In this document: in pieces, positions 6,400-15,387 of the stretch | Position numbering within the stretch: the first letter of the stretch is position 1 | How the letters are laid out: each line of letters begins with the position of its first letter | Assembly: GCF_017306545.1 (NCBI RefSeq) | Contig: NZ_JAFKID010000011.1 | Span: 105,314-169,313 of the forward strand | Source of the DNA: Mesorhizobium sp. | GTDB lineage: Bacteria; Pseudomonadota; Alphaproteobacteria; Rhizobiales; Rhizobiaceae | DNA: 64,000 nt | Direction: 5' to 3' | Translations under genes and position numbers: made by a program | The notes under the pieces: generated by a model | What the model was told of the DNA's origin: nothing | Databases searched by the model: none | What the model saw: the letters and a program-made list of their open reading frames with translations, nothing else

Positions 6400-8643
6400 A
6401 TGGGTTTGGTGGTTGGGGGCGAGGCGCCTGCGGACCGTTTCGAGAGCGGCGACACGAGTGGTAGCACAAGGCGGCTGGCACTAAGGAGCCTCGGCGCGCT
6501 GCTGGCCGGGGTCGCGGCGATCGCGCTGTCGGCGTCGTTCGCGCAGGCGCAGCAGGTGGCTCAGACGCTCGCGCAAACGGACGGAGAGACGGCGCAGGGA
6601 AGCGGGGGCGGCACGCTGCTGGACAAGATCCTGCTCACCAGCCGCACCGGCGAAACGGCGATCGAATCGCTCTCCTCCTCCAGCCATGTCGATCAGGAAC
6701 AGCTCGACCGCCGCATGGCGACGACGCCGACGGACGTGTTCTTCGGCGTGCCGGGCATCACCATGCAGGCCGATGCGCGGCGCACCGCCTCCAGCGTCAA
6801 CATCCGCGGCTTGCAGGATTTCGGCCGCGTGCAGGTGATCGTCGACGGCGCCCGGCAAGACTTCAACCGCTCCGGCCACGGCACCGGTTCGACCTTCTGG
6901 ATCGATCCGGACCTCATCCAGTCCGCCGAGGTGATCCGCGGTCCCGTCGCCAACACCTACGGCTCGGGCGCCATCGGCGGCGTCGTCTTCTTCGACACCA
7001 AGGATGCCACGAACTTCCTGAAGCCCGAGGAAAACTGGGCCACATCCGTCACCGGCCGCTACGAGACGAACGGCTCCGGCTGGACCACCAGCGCCACCGG
7101 CGCCTATCGCTTCAGCCCGGACTTCGACGTGCTGGGCAACATCGTCTACCGCGACTACGGCACCTACAAGGACGGCGGCGGCGACCGCGTGGCAGGCTCC
7201 GCCTTCGACGTGCTCGGCGGCCTGCTCAAAGCCACCGTGCGCCCGAGCGAGAACGGCGAACTGAAACTCGGCTGGGTCGGCTCCAGCGACGGCTGGAACG
7301 AGGTGAGCGGCGGCGTGCCGACCTCCGACCTCGCCATGAAGCAGAACACCTTCACCGCCCGCTACAACCTGACCGACGAAGACAGGAGTTGGCTCGACCT
7401 GCACGTCAACGCCTCCTACAACAAGACCGATCTGGACCGGACCTATCTCACGACGCTGAGCGGCGGCCAGTTCGACCCGGTGACAGGCCGGCCGACCACC
7501 ATTCCCGCCGGGTCGCGCACCACCTACGACCTCGACACCTGGAGCTTCGATCTCTGGAACACCTCGCGCTTCGAGACGGGCGCGCTCGGCCATGAACTCA
7601 CCTATGGCGGCGACTGGGTGAGCGACGACATGGCGACGCTGGACCCGTCCGGCGGCCAGGACACCTATACGCCGTCCGGCAAGCGGCGCGTCGGCGGCGC
7701 CTATGTCCAGGACAAGATGGAGTGGGAATGGCTCGAGGTGATCGCCGCCCTGCGCTACGACAGCTACAGCCTCGACAGCGCGACGGCCGGAAGCTCCGGC
7801 GACCGTCTTTCGCCGCGCATCACCGTCGGCGTGACGCCGTTCGAGAGCGCCGGGCTCGACGGGCTCCAACTCTACGGCACCTATGCGGAGGGCTACCGTT
7901 CGCCATCGATCACCGAGACGCTGATGAACGGCATGCACCCGACCGGCGTCACCTTTCCCTTCCTGCCGAACCCGGACCTGCGGCCGGAAGTCGGCAAGAC
8001 CTGGGAGGTGGGCGTCAACTACAAGGCCGACAGCGTCATCGAGGCCGGCGACGCGCTGCGCCTGAAGGCGGCCTATTTCAACAACGACGTCGACGACTAC
8101 ATCTCCCTCAACGACAATGTCGCCGTCGGCACGCCCGGCTGCGCCTTCATGCCGCTTCGGCCGATCTTCGCCGGCGGCTCCTACATTCCGATCTGCGCAC
8201 AGTACCAGAACTACGCCAACGCCAAGATCCGCGGCTTCGAGTTCGAAGGCGTCTACGATGCGGGCTGGGGGTTTGCCGGCCTGTCGGCCTCGGTCATCGA
8301 CGGCCACACCGTCTCCTATGCCGGCTTGAGCGAAGACCTGAAGACGGTGCCGTCATCGCAGGTGACGGCGCAGCTCGGCTTCCGCTTCCTCGAAGACAGG
8401 CTGACGGTCGGCGGCGAGGTGCAGCACAACGGCAAGCCGAAAGGCAATGCCGCCGCCGACGACTACACGCTGGTCAACGCCTTCGCCTCCTACAAGGCCA
8501 ACGACAGCCTGAAGTTCGACTTCCGCGTCGACAACATCTTCGACGTCAAATACGCCAACCCGCTCAACGCTTCGACCACCAGCACCATCTACGAGCCGGG
8601 CGTGTCGGTGAAGCTGGCGGCCACGGTCCGCTTCGGAGGCTGA
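6400..8643 (+). CDS. hmuR: TonB-dependent haem/haemoglobin receptor
   Basis: A 747-residue outer-membrane receptor of the TonB-dependent haemoglobin/transferrin family. It has an export signal ending SFAQA near residue 50, a plug domain (FFGVPGITMQADARRTASS, VNIRGLQDFGRVQVIVDGARQ) and a 22-strand barrel. Haem-receptor boxes are seen as YAEGYRSPS (FRAP-like) and LPNPDLRPE, with a histidine between them (NGMHPTG). The C-terminus ends in VRFGG. ATG 6400 has GGAG 7 nt upstream. It is cotranscribed with a secreted protein and tonB. Confidence 0.92.
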   Translation: MGLVVGGEAPADRFESGDTSGSTRRLALRSLGALLAGVAAIALSASFAQAQQVAQTLAQTDGETAQGSGGGTLLDKILLTSRTGETAIESLSSSSHVDQEQLDRRMATTPTDVFFGVPGITMQADARRTASSVNIRGLQDFGRVQVIVDGARQDFNRSGHGTGSTFWIDPDLIQSAEVIRGPVANTYGSGAIGGVVFFDTKDATNFLKPEENWATSVTGRYETNGSGWTTSATGAYRFSPDFDVLGNIVYRDYGTYKDGGGDRVAGSAFDVLGGLLKATVRPSENGELKLGWVGSSDGWNEVSGGVPTSDLAMKQNTFTARYNLTDEDRSWLDLHVNASYNKTDLDRTYLTTLSGGQFDPVTGRPTTIPAGSRTTYDLDTWSFDLWNTSRFETGALGHELTYGGDWVSDDMATLDPSGGQDTYTPSGKRRVGGAYVQDKMEWEWLEVIAALRYDSYSLDSATAGSSGDRLSPRITVGVTPFESAGLDGLQLYGTYAEGYRSPSITETLMNGMHPTGVTFPFLPNPDLRPEVGKTWEVGVNYKADSVIEAGDALRLKAAYFNNDVDDYISLNDNVAVGTPGCAFMPLRPIFAGGSYIPICAQYQNYANAKIRGFEFEGVYDAGWGFAGLSASVIDGHTVSYAGLSEDLKTVPSSQVTAQLGFRFLEDRLTVGGEVQHNGKPKGNAAADDYTLVNAFASYKANDSLKFDFRVDNIFDVKYANPLNASTTSTIYEPGVSVKLAATVRFGG

Positions 8644-8650
8644 TGCGGCG

Positions 8651-9085
8651 ATGAAGGCGGCGGTCCTTTTCCTCTCGGCAACCATGGTGGCAGCGCTTTG
8701 TCCGGACGCGGCGGCCGAAGAGGCGGGCAAGGCCGCCCCTGCCCTCTCGCTCGACCTGAACGACGCGCAGCCTTCCGACAAAGGCTGCCGCCTCACCTTC
8801 GTGGTCACGAACGAATTGGGCGCCGACCTTTCCAGGGCGGGGTTCGAGATCGCGCTGTTCAACGAGGCCGGCGTGGTCGACCGGCTGACCGTGCTGGAAT
8901 TTCAGAATCTGCCGGCCGGCAAGACCAAGGTGACGCGCTTCGACCTCGCCGGCGTCGATTGCACCAGGGTCAGCCGGGTGCTGGTCAATTCGGCCACTGA
9001 ATGCACAGGCTCGGCCATCGACCCCACGGCCTGTATGCGCGCGCTGAAGACCTCGGCGCGCGCCGGTATCGCCTTCGGCGTCTAG
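8651..9085 (+). CDS. secreted four-cysteine protein of the haem locus, unknown function
   Basis: A 144-residue protein with a signal peptide (residues 1-22). The mature part has four cysteines (C46, C104, C118, C128), enough for two disulfides. The core RLTFVVTNELG...FEIALFNEAGVV...LPAGKTKV looks like a beta-sandwich reminiscent of FxLYD-type domains. It starts 8 bp after the hmuR stop and ends 14 bp before tonB, so all three are surely one transcript. This suggests a periplasmic accessory role in haem uptake. Function is inferred from position only. Confidence 0.75.
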   Translation: MKAAVLFLSATMVAALCPDAAAEEAGKAAPALSLDLNDAQPSDKGCRLTFVVTNELGADLSRAGFEIALFNEAGVVDRLTVLEFQNLPAGKTKVTRFDLAGVDCTRVSRVLVNSATECTGSAIDPTACMRALKTSARAGIAFGV

Positions 9086-9099
9086 GCGGGCGGCGCGCG

Positions 9100-10446
9100 A
9101 TGCAGGGGACGGGGCAGACTTCGCGTGGCGCGCATGCCCTGGTCCCCACGCTTGCCAACCTGCCGCCGGAGCCGGACGATCCGCAGCTTTCCGTTCCGCG
9201 AGGCCTCCTGACGGCCGATCCCGCCGGCCCGCTCGATCAACGGACGATCGATGCGGACCGAGCCGAACTCGCGGCCGTTCCCGGCACGCCACTGGCGCCG
9301 CCGCCCGCGCATCGGCGCGGCAAGAACTGGGCGGCGACGCTCGCTTTCTCCGGCCTGCTGCATGCTGTAGCGGCGCTGGCCGTCCTTGCAGCCGGCGCCG
9401 ACCGCGTGATGATCGCCGGTTCCGAGGATGCCGGAGTGCTGTTGCTCGGCAACGCCGACGCCGATCAAGCGGCGGCCGGCGCGCCGTTTCCCGATTCCAC
9501 GCAGGTCACGCTGGTGACGATGGTGGCACCGCAGCCGGCGCAAACGGTGACGGCCGAGGCGGTGGAGCCGGTCGCTGCCCCGGCGAGCACGTCCGATGGT
9601 GTCGAGACGCCCATCGTCGCCGACACAATGCCGATGCAAAGCGAAACCGTCGAGCCAGCGGCGACCTCGCCCGAGTCCGAGGCGGTAGCCGTCCAGGCGC
9701 CGGAGCCGGTAGAAGACAAGCCGCTGCCGGCGCAGGCGGCCGATCCGGCGCCGCCCATCCTCGCCGCCGAGGTTGTGCAGCCGGCGGAGGACCCGGCCAG
9801 TGCCCTACCGCCGGCTGAAAAGACGGTGCCTGAGCCGGTCGAAGGCGCGAAGGCGGTCGCAACGCCGAACCCTGCCGAACCCGCCCAGGAACCGAGGGCG
9901 GCCGAAAGGAAGGCTGCTGAAAAATCGCCGGCGAAGGCCGGAAAAGCCCCCGCACCAAAGCAGGAAAGAAAACATCCCGCAAAGAAGAATGCGCCCGGGA
10001 AGAAGTCGGCGGAAACGCAAAAACCAGCCAGGAAAGGCGACACGAAAGCGGGATCGGGCGGCAACGCCGAGGCCGACGCCAAGCGTGGCACTACCGCCGG
10101 CGAAGCGTCGGGAACCCGGACCGTCGCCGGCAAGGGCGGCACGCTGTCGGCCGCAGGCAATGCCGCGGTGTCGAACTATCCGGGCAAGGTCGCCGCCCGG
10201 CTCAGGCGCGCCTCGCGCGGCATCTCCGGTTCCGGGCGCTCGCGGGCGACGAACACCGTCCGCGTCTCCTTTACCGTCACCGCTGCCGGCGCGCTTGCCG
10301 GCGTCCGTATCGCCAGCAGTTCCGGTTCGCCGGATCTCGACAAGGCGGCGCTGGCGATCGTGCGCCGCGCCGAACCCTTCCCGTCGATCCCGCCGGAAGC
10401 CGGCCGCCGGACCTGGGCCTTCACGCTACCTCTCGGCATTCGCTGA
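9100..10446 (+). CDS. tonB: TonB-family energy transducer
   Basis: A 448-residue TonB protein. A cytoplasmic stretch of about 76 residues, longer than usual, precedes the membrane anchor (77-99, starting WAATLAFSGLLHAVAALAV, with the SxxLH-type motif). A long periplasmic linker rich in Ala, Pro, Glu and later Lys spans about 100-360. The C-terminal TonB domain shows NTVRVSFTVTAAGAL, SSGSPDLDKAALAIVRRAEPFP and a final FTLPLGIR. It transmits proton-motive force to HmuR. ExbB and ExbD are not in the window. Confidence 0.9.
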   Translation: MQGTGQTSRGAHALVPTLANLPPEPDDPQLSVPRGLLTADPAGPLDQRTIDADRAELAAVPGTPLAPPPAHRRGKNWAATLAFSGLLHAVAALAVLAAGADRVMIAGSEDAGVLLLGNADADQAAAGAPFPDSTQVTLVTMVAPQPAQTVTAEAVEPVAAPASTSDGVETPIVADTMPMQSETVEPAATSPESEAVAVQAPEPVEDKPLPAQAADPAPPILAAEVVQPAEDPASALPPAEKTVPEPVEGAKAVATPNPAEPAQEPRAAERKAAEKSPAKAGKAPAPKQERKHPAKKNAPGKKSAETQKPARKGDTKAGSGGNAEADAKRGTTAGEASGTRTVAGKGGTLSAAGNAAVSNYPGKVAARLRRASRGISGSGRSRATNTVRVSFTVTAAGALAGVRIASSSGSPDLDKAALAIVRRAEPFPSIPPEAGRRTWAFTLPLGIR

Positions 10447-10565
10447 CGGGCGGTCCGCCCCGCCGGCAAGAAAGCCGATGCCTGTGGTCGAGCCCGGCTT
10501 GGGAATTCGGCCGCCGTCGAAGGTCCGGCCGCCAACGACCGGCGCCCGCCCGCGAAAGATGGAAA

Positions 10566-10603
10566 CGGAAAACCTCCCGGCAAGGTTGGCCGGGAGGCTT
10601 TTC
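10566..10603. terminator. bidirectional rho-independent terminator
   Basis: A 9-bp perfect stem (CCTCCCGGC/GCCGGGAGG, 10573-10597) with loop AAGGTTG. It is followed by CTTTTC on the plus strand and TTTTCC on the minus strand. It serves the convergent tonB and tatC transcripts. Confidence 0.8.
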
Positions 10604-10618
10604 GATCGGGACGAGAAA

Positions 10619-11485
10619 TCAGGCCGTCGGCTCGGTCGGCGCGTTGTCCGCTTCGCTTTCCGGCTTGGCGTCCGCCTCTTGCCTCGTGGCTTCGTCGCGC
10701 GTGCGGCTGCGCTCGATCAATCTGGCGGACCAGATCGACACTTCGTAGAGAATGATGGTGGGCAGGGCCAGGCCGATCTGGCTCATCGGGTCGGGCGGAG
10801 TGAGTACCGCCGCCACCACGAAAGCGATGACGATGGCCCATTTGCGCTTTTCCGCCAGCGCCTTCGACGACAGCAGCCCGACGCGCGTCATCAGGCTGGT
10901 CACGACCGGCAGTTGGAACACCAGGCCGAAGGAGAAGATCAGCGTCATGATGAGGCTGAGATATTCCGACACCTTGGGCAGCAGCGATATCTGCACGTCG
11001 TTGCCGGAGCCCGCCTGCTGCATCGACAGGAAGAACCACATCACCATCGGCGTGAAGAAGAAATAGACCAGCGCGGCACCCATCAGGAATAGGATCGGCG
11101 AGGCGATGAGGAACGGCAGGAAGGCGTTGCGCTCGTTCTTGTAGAGGCCGGGGGCGATGAACTTGTAGATCTGCGTGGCGATCAGGGGGAAGGCGATGAC
11201 CATGCCGCCGAAAGCGGCGAGCTTGACCTGCGTGAAGAAGAATTCCTGCGGCGCGGTGTAGATCAGTTCGACCTTATGCGGATCGAGGCCCGCCCATTGT
11301 GTCGCCCATTTGAACGGGACGACAAGCAGGTTGAACAGCCGCTTGGCGATGAAGAAACAGACCAGAAAGGCGACGAAAAAGCCCGCGATCGACCAGATCA
11401 GCCGGCGGCGCAGCTCGATCAGGTGCTCGAGCAGCGGCGCGGACGATTTCTCGATTTCCTCGCGGTCGCGTTCGGAAATGCTCAC
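10619..11485 (-). CDS. tatC: Sec-independent translocase subunit TatC
   Basis: A 288-residue polytopic inner-membrane protein that recognises twin-arginine signal peptides. The N-terminal signature PLLEHLIELRRRLIWS and six hydrophobic segments are present, including IASPILFLMGAALVYFFFTP and WAIVIAFVVAAVLTPPDPMSQ. The C-terminal tail is acidic and low complexity. Its start overlaps the tatB stop by 4 nt (ATGA). The phosphoesterase at 22.3 kb carries a twin-arginine signal and is a likely substrate. Confidence 0.95.
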   Translation of the reverse strand: MSISERDREEIEKSSAPLLEHLIELRRRLIWSIAGFFVAFLVCFFIAKRLFNLLVVPFKWATQWAGLDPHKVELIYTAPQEFFFTQVKLAAFGGMVIAFPLIATQIYKFIAPGLYKNERNAFLPFLIASPILFLMGAALVYFFFTPMVMWFFLSMQQAGSGNDVQISLLPKVSEYLSLIMTLIFSFGLVFQLPVVTSLMTRVGLLSSKALAEKRKWAIVIAFVVAAVLTPPDPMSQIGLALPTIILYEVSIWSARLIERSRTRDEATRQEADAKPESEADNAPTEPTA

Positions 11486-12201
11486 GAACTGGTCCTCTTG
11501 CGCGACGCGGGCGTACCTGCCTTCGCGACCTTTGCCACGGCAGGCGCCTTCGATGCCTTCTTGGGTGCCGGCGCGCTCGCGGCCGGCTTGGGTGTCGCCG
11601 CCGGTTTCGGCGCGTCAGCCTTCGCGGCCGGCTTGAGGGCGGCCGATGCGGCGCTCGCCACTGGCTTCGCCTTGGAGGCCTTGGCCGCCGGAGCCTTCGC
11701 AGCGGTGGGCTTGGAAACGGGTTTGGCCCTTGCGGGCTTCGCCGTGGCCGCGGCGGCCTTGGCCGGGAAAACCGGCGTTGCCGGCATCGCCTCCGGGCCG
11801 GCCACGCCCGGCATGTCCGTCGCACCGTTCTTCAACGGCTCCGCCGGCTCGGCCGGCGCATCGGCGGCGGGCACGGTCGGCTCGGCCGCCGGCTTCGGCT
11901 TCATGGCGTTGTCGATACCGGCGCGCACGTCGGCGGCGGCTTGCTCGAACGGATTGAGCTGCTTTTTGATTTCCGTCGCCGGATTGAGCGAGCGCAGCGC
12001 GTCGACCGACTTCTTGACATCGTCAAGCTCGGCTTCCTTGAGCGCTTCGTCGAACTGGCGGCGGAAATCGTTGGCCATGCCGCGCGCCTTTGCGGCCATG
12101 CGGCCGAAGGTGCGCAGCATATTGGGCAAATCCTTCGGCCCGACGACCACGATCATGACGACCGCGATCACCAGCATCTCGGTCCAACCGACCTCGAACA
12201 T
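11482..12201 (-). CDS. tatB: Sec-independent translocase subunit TatB
   Basis: A 239-residue protein with the TatB N-terminus: transmembrane helix within GWTEMLVIAVVMIVVVGPKDLPNMLRTFGR, then an amphipathic helix. The remaining part, from about residue 95, is a long Ala/Pro/Lys-rich tail that is longer than in enterobacteria but common in rhizobia. It works with TatC as the receptor for folded substrates. It lies 32 bp downstream of tatA and overlaps tatC. Confidence 0.93.
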   Translation of the reverse strand: MFEVGWTEMLVIAVVMIVVVGPKDLPNMLRTFGRMAAKARGMANDFRRQFDEALKEAELDDVKKSVDALRSLNPATEIKKQLNPFEQAAADVRAGIDNAMKPKPAAEPTVPAADAPAEPAEPLKNGATDMPGVAGPEAMPATPVFPAKAAAATAKPARAKPVSKPTAAKAPAAKASKAKPVASAASAALKPAAKADAPKPAATPKPAASAPAPKKASKAPAVAKVAKAGTPASRKRTSS

Positions 12202-12233
12202 GGCGGTGCTACCCGGCTAGAGGCAAACGAGGC

Positions 12234-12461
12234 TCAGCTCTTGCTGGCCTTCTCGCGCGCCGACACCGTTTCATCGGCCCGGTGCTCGACGGTGCGGGCC
12301 TTCTCGGCCGCATCGTCGTCATCGTCGTCGGCCATGCCCTTCTTGAAGCTCTTGATGCCCTTGGCCATGTCGCCCATCAGCTCGGGAATCTTGCCCCGGC
12401 CAAACACCAGAAGCACGATCACCAGAACGATGAGCCAATGCCAAATCGAAAACGAACCCAT
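12234..12461 (-). CDS. tatA: Sec-independent translocase subunit TatA
   Basis: A 75-residue pore-forming Tat component. The short transmembrane helix ([15 protein letters not shown]), the [10 protein letters not shown] hinge and the amphipathic helix [13 protein letters not shown] match the family, followed by a run of six aspartates and a charged tail. It is the first of tatABC. The 137-bp gap to scpB upstream could hold its promoter and contains CCACGCCG/CGGCGTGG arms at 12530-12537 and 12566-12573. Confidence 0.94.
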   Translation of the reverse strand: MGSFSIWHWLIVLVIVLLVFGRGKIPELMGDMAKGIKSFKKGMADDDDDDAAEKARTVEHRADETVSAREKASKS

Positions 12462-12598
12462 TGCTACTCTCTCTTGAGACTGTTCCCAGATGTTGATCTA
12501 TGCGTTTTCGCGTCCGGTTTCAAACAGAACCACGCCGAAGGGCAATCCGTTTTGCCGCATGTGCCCGGCGTGGTTAAGGCTGACGTGGAAAAGCGACT

Positions 12599-13339
12599 TC
12601 ACTCTTCGGTGACTTTCGGCGTCAGAAGCCCGAGTTCCTCGAGGTCGATATCGGTCAACGGGTCCTCGTCCTCGGTCATTTCGTCGGGATCGGCGGGCGG
12701 CAGGGGAATGGAGAAATTGGACGGCATGCGCGTCGACAGCAGGCCGGCGCCCTTCAGTTCCTCGATGCCCGGCAGGTCGCGGATTTCCTCCAGCGCGAAA
12801 TGGTCGAGGAATTTTTCCGTCGTGCCGTAGGTGACGGGCCGGCCGGGCGTCTTGCGGCGGCCGCGCATCCTCACCCACTCCGTCTCCAAAAGCGTGTCCA
12901 GCGTGCCCTTCGACGTCTCGACGCCGCGTATCTCCTCGATCTCGGCGCGAGTGACGGGCTGGTGATAGGCGATGATGGCCAGCACCTCCAGCGCCGCGCG
13001 GGACAGCTTTTTCTGCTGGACGCTGTCGCGGCTCATCAGGAACGCAAGGTCGCCGGCGGTCCGGAAAGCCCAGGCATCGCCGACGCGCACCAGGTTGATC
13101 CCGCGCCGCTCGTAGATCTTCCGCAATTCGGCCATCGCAGCCGGCACGTCGACACCGTCCGGCAGGCGCTGGGAAAGCTGCTTTTCCGTCACCGGCTCGG
13201 CGCTGGCGAAAACGATGGCCTCGGCCATGCGGACAGCCTCGGCCAGATGCAGACGCGCCGCCGGATTGCCGTTCTCGCCCGCTTCGGCGTCGTCACCGAT
13301 GACGAAGGGAATGACGGAAGCCTTGACGCTCTCGCTCAT
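12599..13339 (-). CDS. scpB: SMC-Scp complex subunit ScpB
   Basis: A 246-residue kleisin-associated winged-helix protein. It has tandem winged helices in the middle (AEAIVFASAEPVTEKQLSQRLP and SRAALEVLAIIAYHQPVTRAEIEEIRG) and a C-terminal acidic tail (DPDEMTEDEDPLTDIDLEELGLL). With ScpA and SMC it condenses and segregates the chromosome. Its ATG overlaps the scpA stop as ATGA, so the two are translationally coupled. Confidence 0.93.
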   Translation of the reverse strand: MSESVKASVIPFVIGDDAEAGENGNPAARLHLAEAVRMAEAIVFASAEPVTEKQLSQRLPDGVDVPAAMAELRKIYERRGINLVRVGDAWAFRTAGDLAFLMSRDSVQQKKLSRAALEVLAIIAYHQPVTRAEIEEIRGVETSKGTLDTLLETEWVRMRGRRKTPGRPVTYGTTEKFLDHFALEEIRDLPGIEELKGAGLLSTRMPSNFSIPLPPADPDEMTEDEDPLTDIDLEELGLLTPKVTEE

Positions 13340-14139
13340 CGTGCCACCTCGGCTGCTTTCGCTCGCTGGCGCCCGCGCAGGTAGATCGGCGCGAACACCT
13401 CCTGCTGGCGCACCTCCAGGCTGCCCTCGCGCACCAGTTCCAGCGTGGCGGCGAAGGACGACGCCATCGCCGTGCGCTTCTCCTGCGGGCTCGCCAGATA
13501 TTCGATCAGGAAGGCGTCCAGCGCGGTCCAGTCGGCGCTGGCGCCGATCAGGCGCGACAGCACGGCGCGCGCATCCTTGAGCGACCAGACGCCGCGTTTG
13601 GCGATGGTGACGTTGGAGATCGCCTGCCGCTGCCGCTGCGCGGCATAGGCGGTCAGCAGGTCGTAAAGCGTCGCCGAAAACCGGTTGCGCTTCTCCACGA
13701 TCACCATTTCCGGCATGCCGCGGGCAAACACGTCGCGGCCGAGCCGGTTGCGGTTGACCAGCCGGGCGGCGGCGTCGCGCATGGCCTCCAGCCGGCGCAG
13801 GCGAAATTGCAGCACCGCCGCCAGTTCCTCGCCGCTCTCGCCCTCCTCGCCGGGCTGCTTGGGAATGAGCAGCTTGGATTTCAGGAAGGCGAGCCAGGCC
13901 GCCATGACCAGATAGTCCGCCGCAAGCTCCAGCCGCATCGCCCGCACCTTGCCGATGAAGGCTAGGTATTGCTCGGCCAGCGCCAGCACCGAAATCCGCG
14001 CCAGATCGACCTTCTGATTGCGGGCAAGATGCAGCAGAAGGTCGAGCGGCCCTTCAAAGCCGTCGACATCAACCACCAGGGACGGCTCGCCGGTCGCGCG
14101 CTCGTCCTGGTTGTCGGCCCAGAGCTTATCCATGGGCAT
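13336..14139 (-). CDS. scpA: SMC-Scp kleisin subunit ScpA
   Basis: A 267-residue kleisin that bridges the SMC heads. The N-terminal domain LVVDVDGFEGPLDLLLHLARNQKVDL is diagnostic, and the C-terminal winged-helix part ends in AFAPIYL-like sequence (EVFAPIYLRG). The start is uncertain: ATG 14139 or 14133 fits the family, but a GTG at 14208 preceded by GGAG would add 23 residues and sits nearer the nagZ stop. It lies downstream of nagZ and is coupled to scpB. Confidence 0.9.
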   Translation of the reverse strand: MPMDKLWADNQDERATGEPSLVVDVDGFEGPLDLLLHLARNQKVDLARISVLALAEQYLAFIGKVRAMRLELAADYLVMAAWLAFLKSKLLIPKQPGEEGESGEELAAVLQFRLRRLEAMRDAAARLVNRNRLGRDVFARGMPEMVIVEKRNRFSATLYDLLTAYAAQRQRQAISNVTIAKRGVWSLKDARAVLSRLIGASADWTALDAFLIEYLASPQEKRTAMASSFAATLELVREGSLEVRQQEVFAPIYLRGRQRAKAAEVAR

Positions 14140-14240
14140 GGGACGACCCGTCGGCGCGGTCTTGGCCGCCCCGTCCGTTCCGTCCTTGCTGTCCGATGCC
14201 TGCGCCACCTGCTCTCCGCTCCGCGGCGAGGGCTTGCGCC

Positions 14241-15257
14241 CTATGCCACCGCCTCGAAATACTGCGCGAACTCCTCGCGCAATTCGTTTTCCTTGCCGTC
14301 GTCCTGCTTGCCGGCCCAGGCCAGCGCCGTCGCGGCCCGCACCAGCGCCCTGCCCTCCAGCGGCCTCGCCGCCGAAACCACCGCCCGCATCTCGTCCATG
14401 ACGCCGTTGCAGTGAAGGACGATATCGACGCCGGCCGCAAGGATCGCCGCCGTCTTTGCGCGGAAATCCCCAGAAAGTGCCTTCATCGAAACGTCGTCGC
14501 TGATGAGCAGGCCTTCGAAGCCGATCTCGCCGCGGATGACCTCGTCCACCACCTTGCCCGACATGGTGGCCGGATTGGCGGGATCGACGGCACGGTAGAC
14601 GATATGCGCCGTCATCGCCGCCGGCAGGTCGTTCAACGCCTGAAACGGGGCGAAATCGTGTTTCATCAGTTCGCCGATCGAGGCCGTCACGACGGGCAGT
14701 TCCAGATGGCTGTCGGCCGTCGCGCGGCCATGGCCGGGAATGTGCTTCATCACCGGCAGCACGCCGCCGGCCTTCAATCCTTCGGCCGCGGCCCGGCCGA
14801 GGGCCGCGACGATCTTCGGTTCGCGGTCGTAGGCGCGCTCGCCGATCGCCTCGCTCGCGCCGTCCACCGGCACGTCGAGCACCGGCAGGCAGTTGGCGTC
14901 GATGCGGTAGCGCGAGAGGTCGAAGGCAATCAGCCGAGCCATCAGCCAGGCGGCGCGCAAGCCGTCTTCCTCGCTGTCGCGAAAAAGCCTGCCGAGAGCG
15001 GCCGCGGCCGGGTAGTCCGGCGCCAGGGGCGGACGCAGCCGCTGCACGCGGCCCCCTTCCTGGTCGATGAAGACCGGCGCATGACGACCGACGCAATCAC
15101 GCAGATGATCGACCAGGTCGCGGACCTGCTCCGGCTCCGACAGGTTGCGGGAAAACAGGATGAAGCCCCACGGCGCTTCGTCGCGGAAGAAGGAAACTTC
15201 CTCGCGGGTCAGCGACCGCCCGGCACAGCCGAGTATGAGAGCCTGTGATTCGCTCAT
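14241..15257 (-). CDS. nagZ: beta-N-acetylhexosaminidase NagZ (GH3)
   Basis: A 338-residue cytoplasmic glycoside hydrolase family 3 enzyme that removes GlcNAc from anhydro-muropeptides during cell-wall recycling. Family marks are FIDQEGGRVQRL (63-74), the KHIPGHG loop (171-177, with catalytic H176) and the nucleophile region LLISDDVSMKAL (250-261; D254/D255). No signal peptide is present. The order nagZ-scpA-scpB-tatABC is conserved in many alphaproteobacteria, although the functions are unrelated. Confidence 0.94.
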   Translation of the reverse strand: MSESQALILGCAGRSLTREEVSFFRDEAPWGFILFSRNLSEPEQVRDLVDHLRDCVGRHAPVFIDQEGGRVQRLRPPLAPDYPAAAALGRLFRDSEEDGLRAAWLMARLIAFDLSRYRIDANCLPVLDVPVDGASEAIGERAYDREPKIVAALGRAAAEGLKAGGVLPVMKHIPGHGRATADSHLELPVVTASIGELMKHDFAPFQALNDLPAAMTAHIVYRAVDPANPATMSGKVVDEVIRGEIGFEGLLISDDVSMKALSGDFRAKTAAILAAGVDIVLHCNGVMDEMRAVVSAARPLEGRALVRAATALAWAGKQDDGKENELREEFAQYFEAVA

Positions 15258-15331
15258 CGCCGGATCCTAGAGCGTTGCAGGCGCAAAGGGAATCGCGGCG
15301 GTCCGTCGATCCCATGAGACTCCCGTCCTGC

Positions 15332-15365
15332 ACAAAGCAAAACGGCGCGGGAGGCCCGCGCCGTT
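15332..15365 (-). terminator. rho-independent terminator of the SPOR gene
   Basis: A 10-bp perfect stem (15341-15350 with 15356-15365, loop of 5) followed on the minus strand by TTGCTTTG. It starts 22 bp after the stop of the SPOR protein gene. Confidence 0.75.
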
Positions 15366-15387
15366 TTCAACTTTCTGTCGCCGATCG

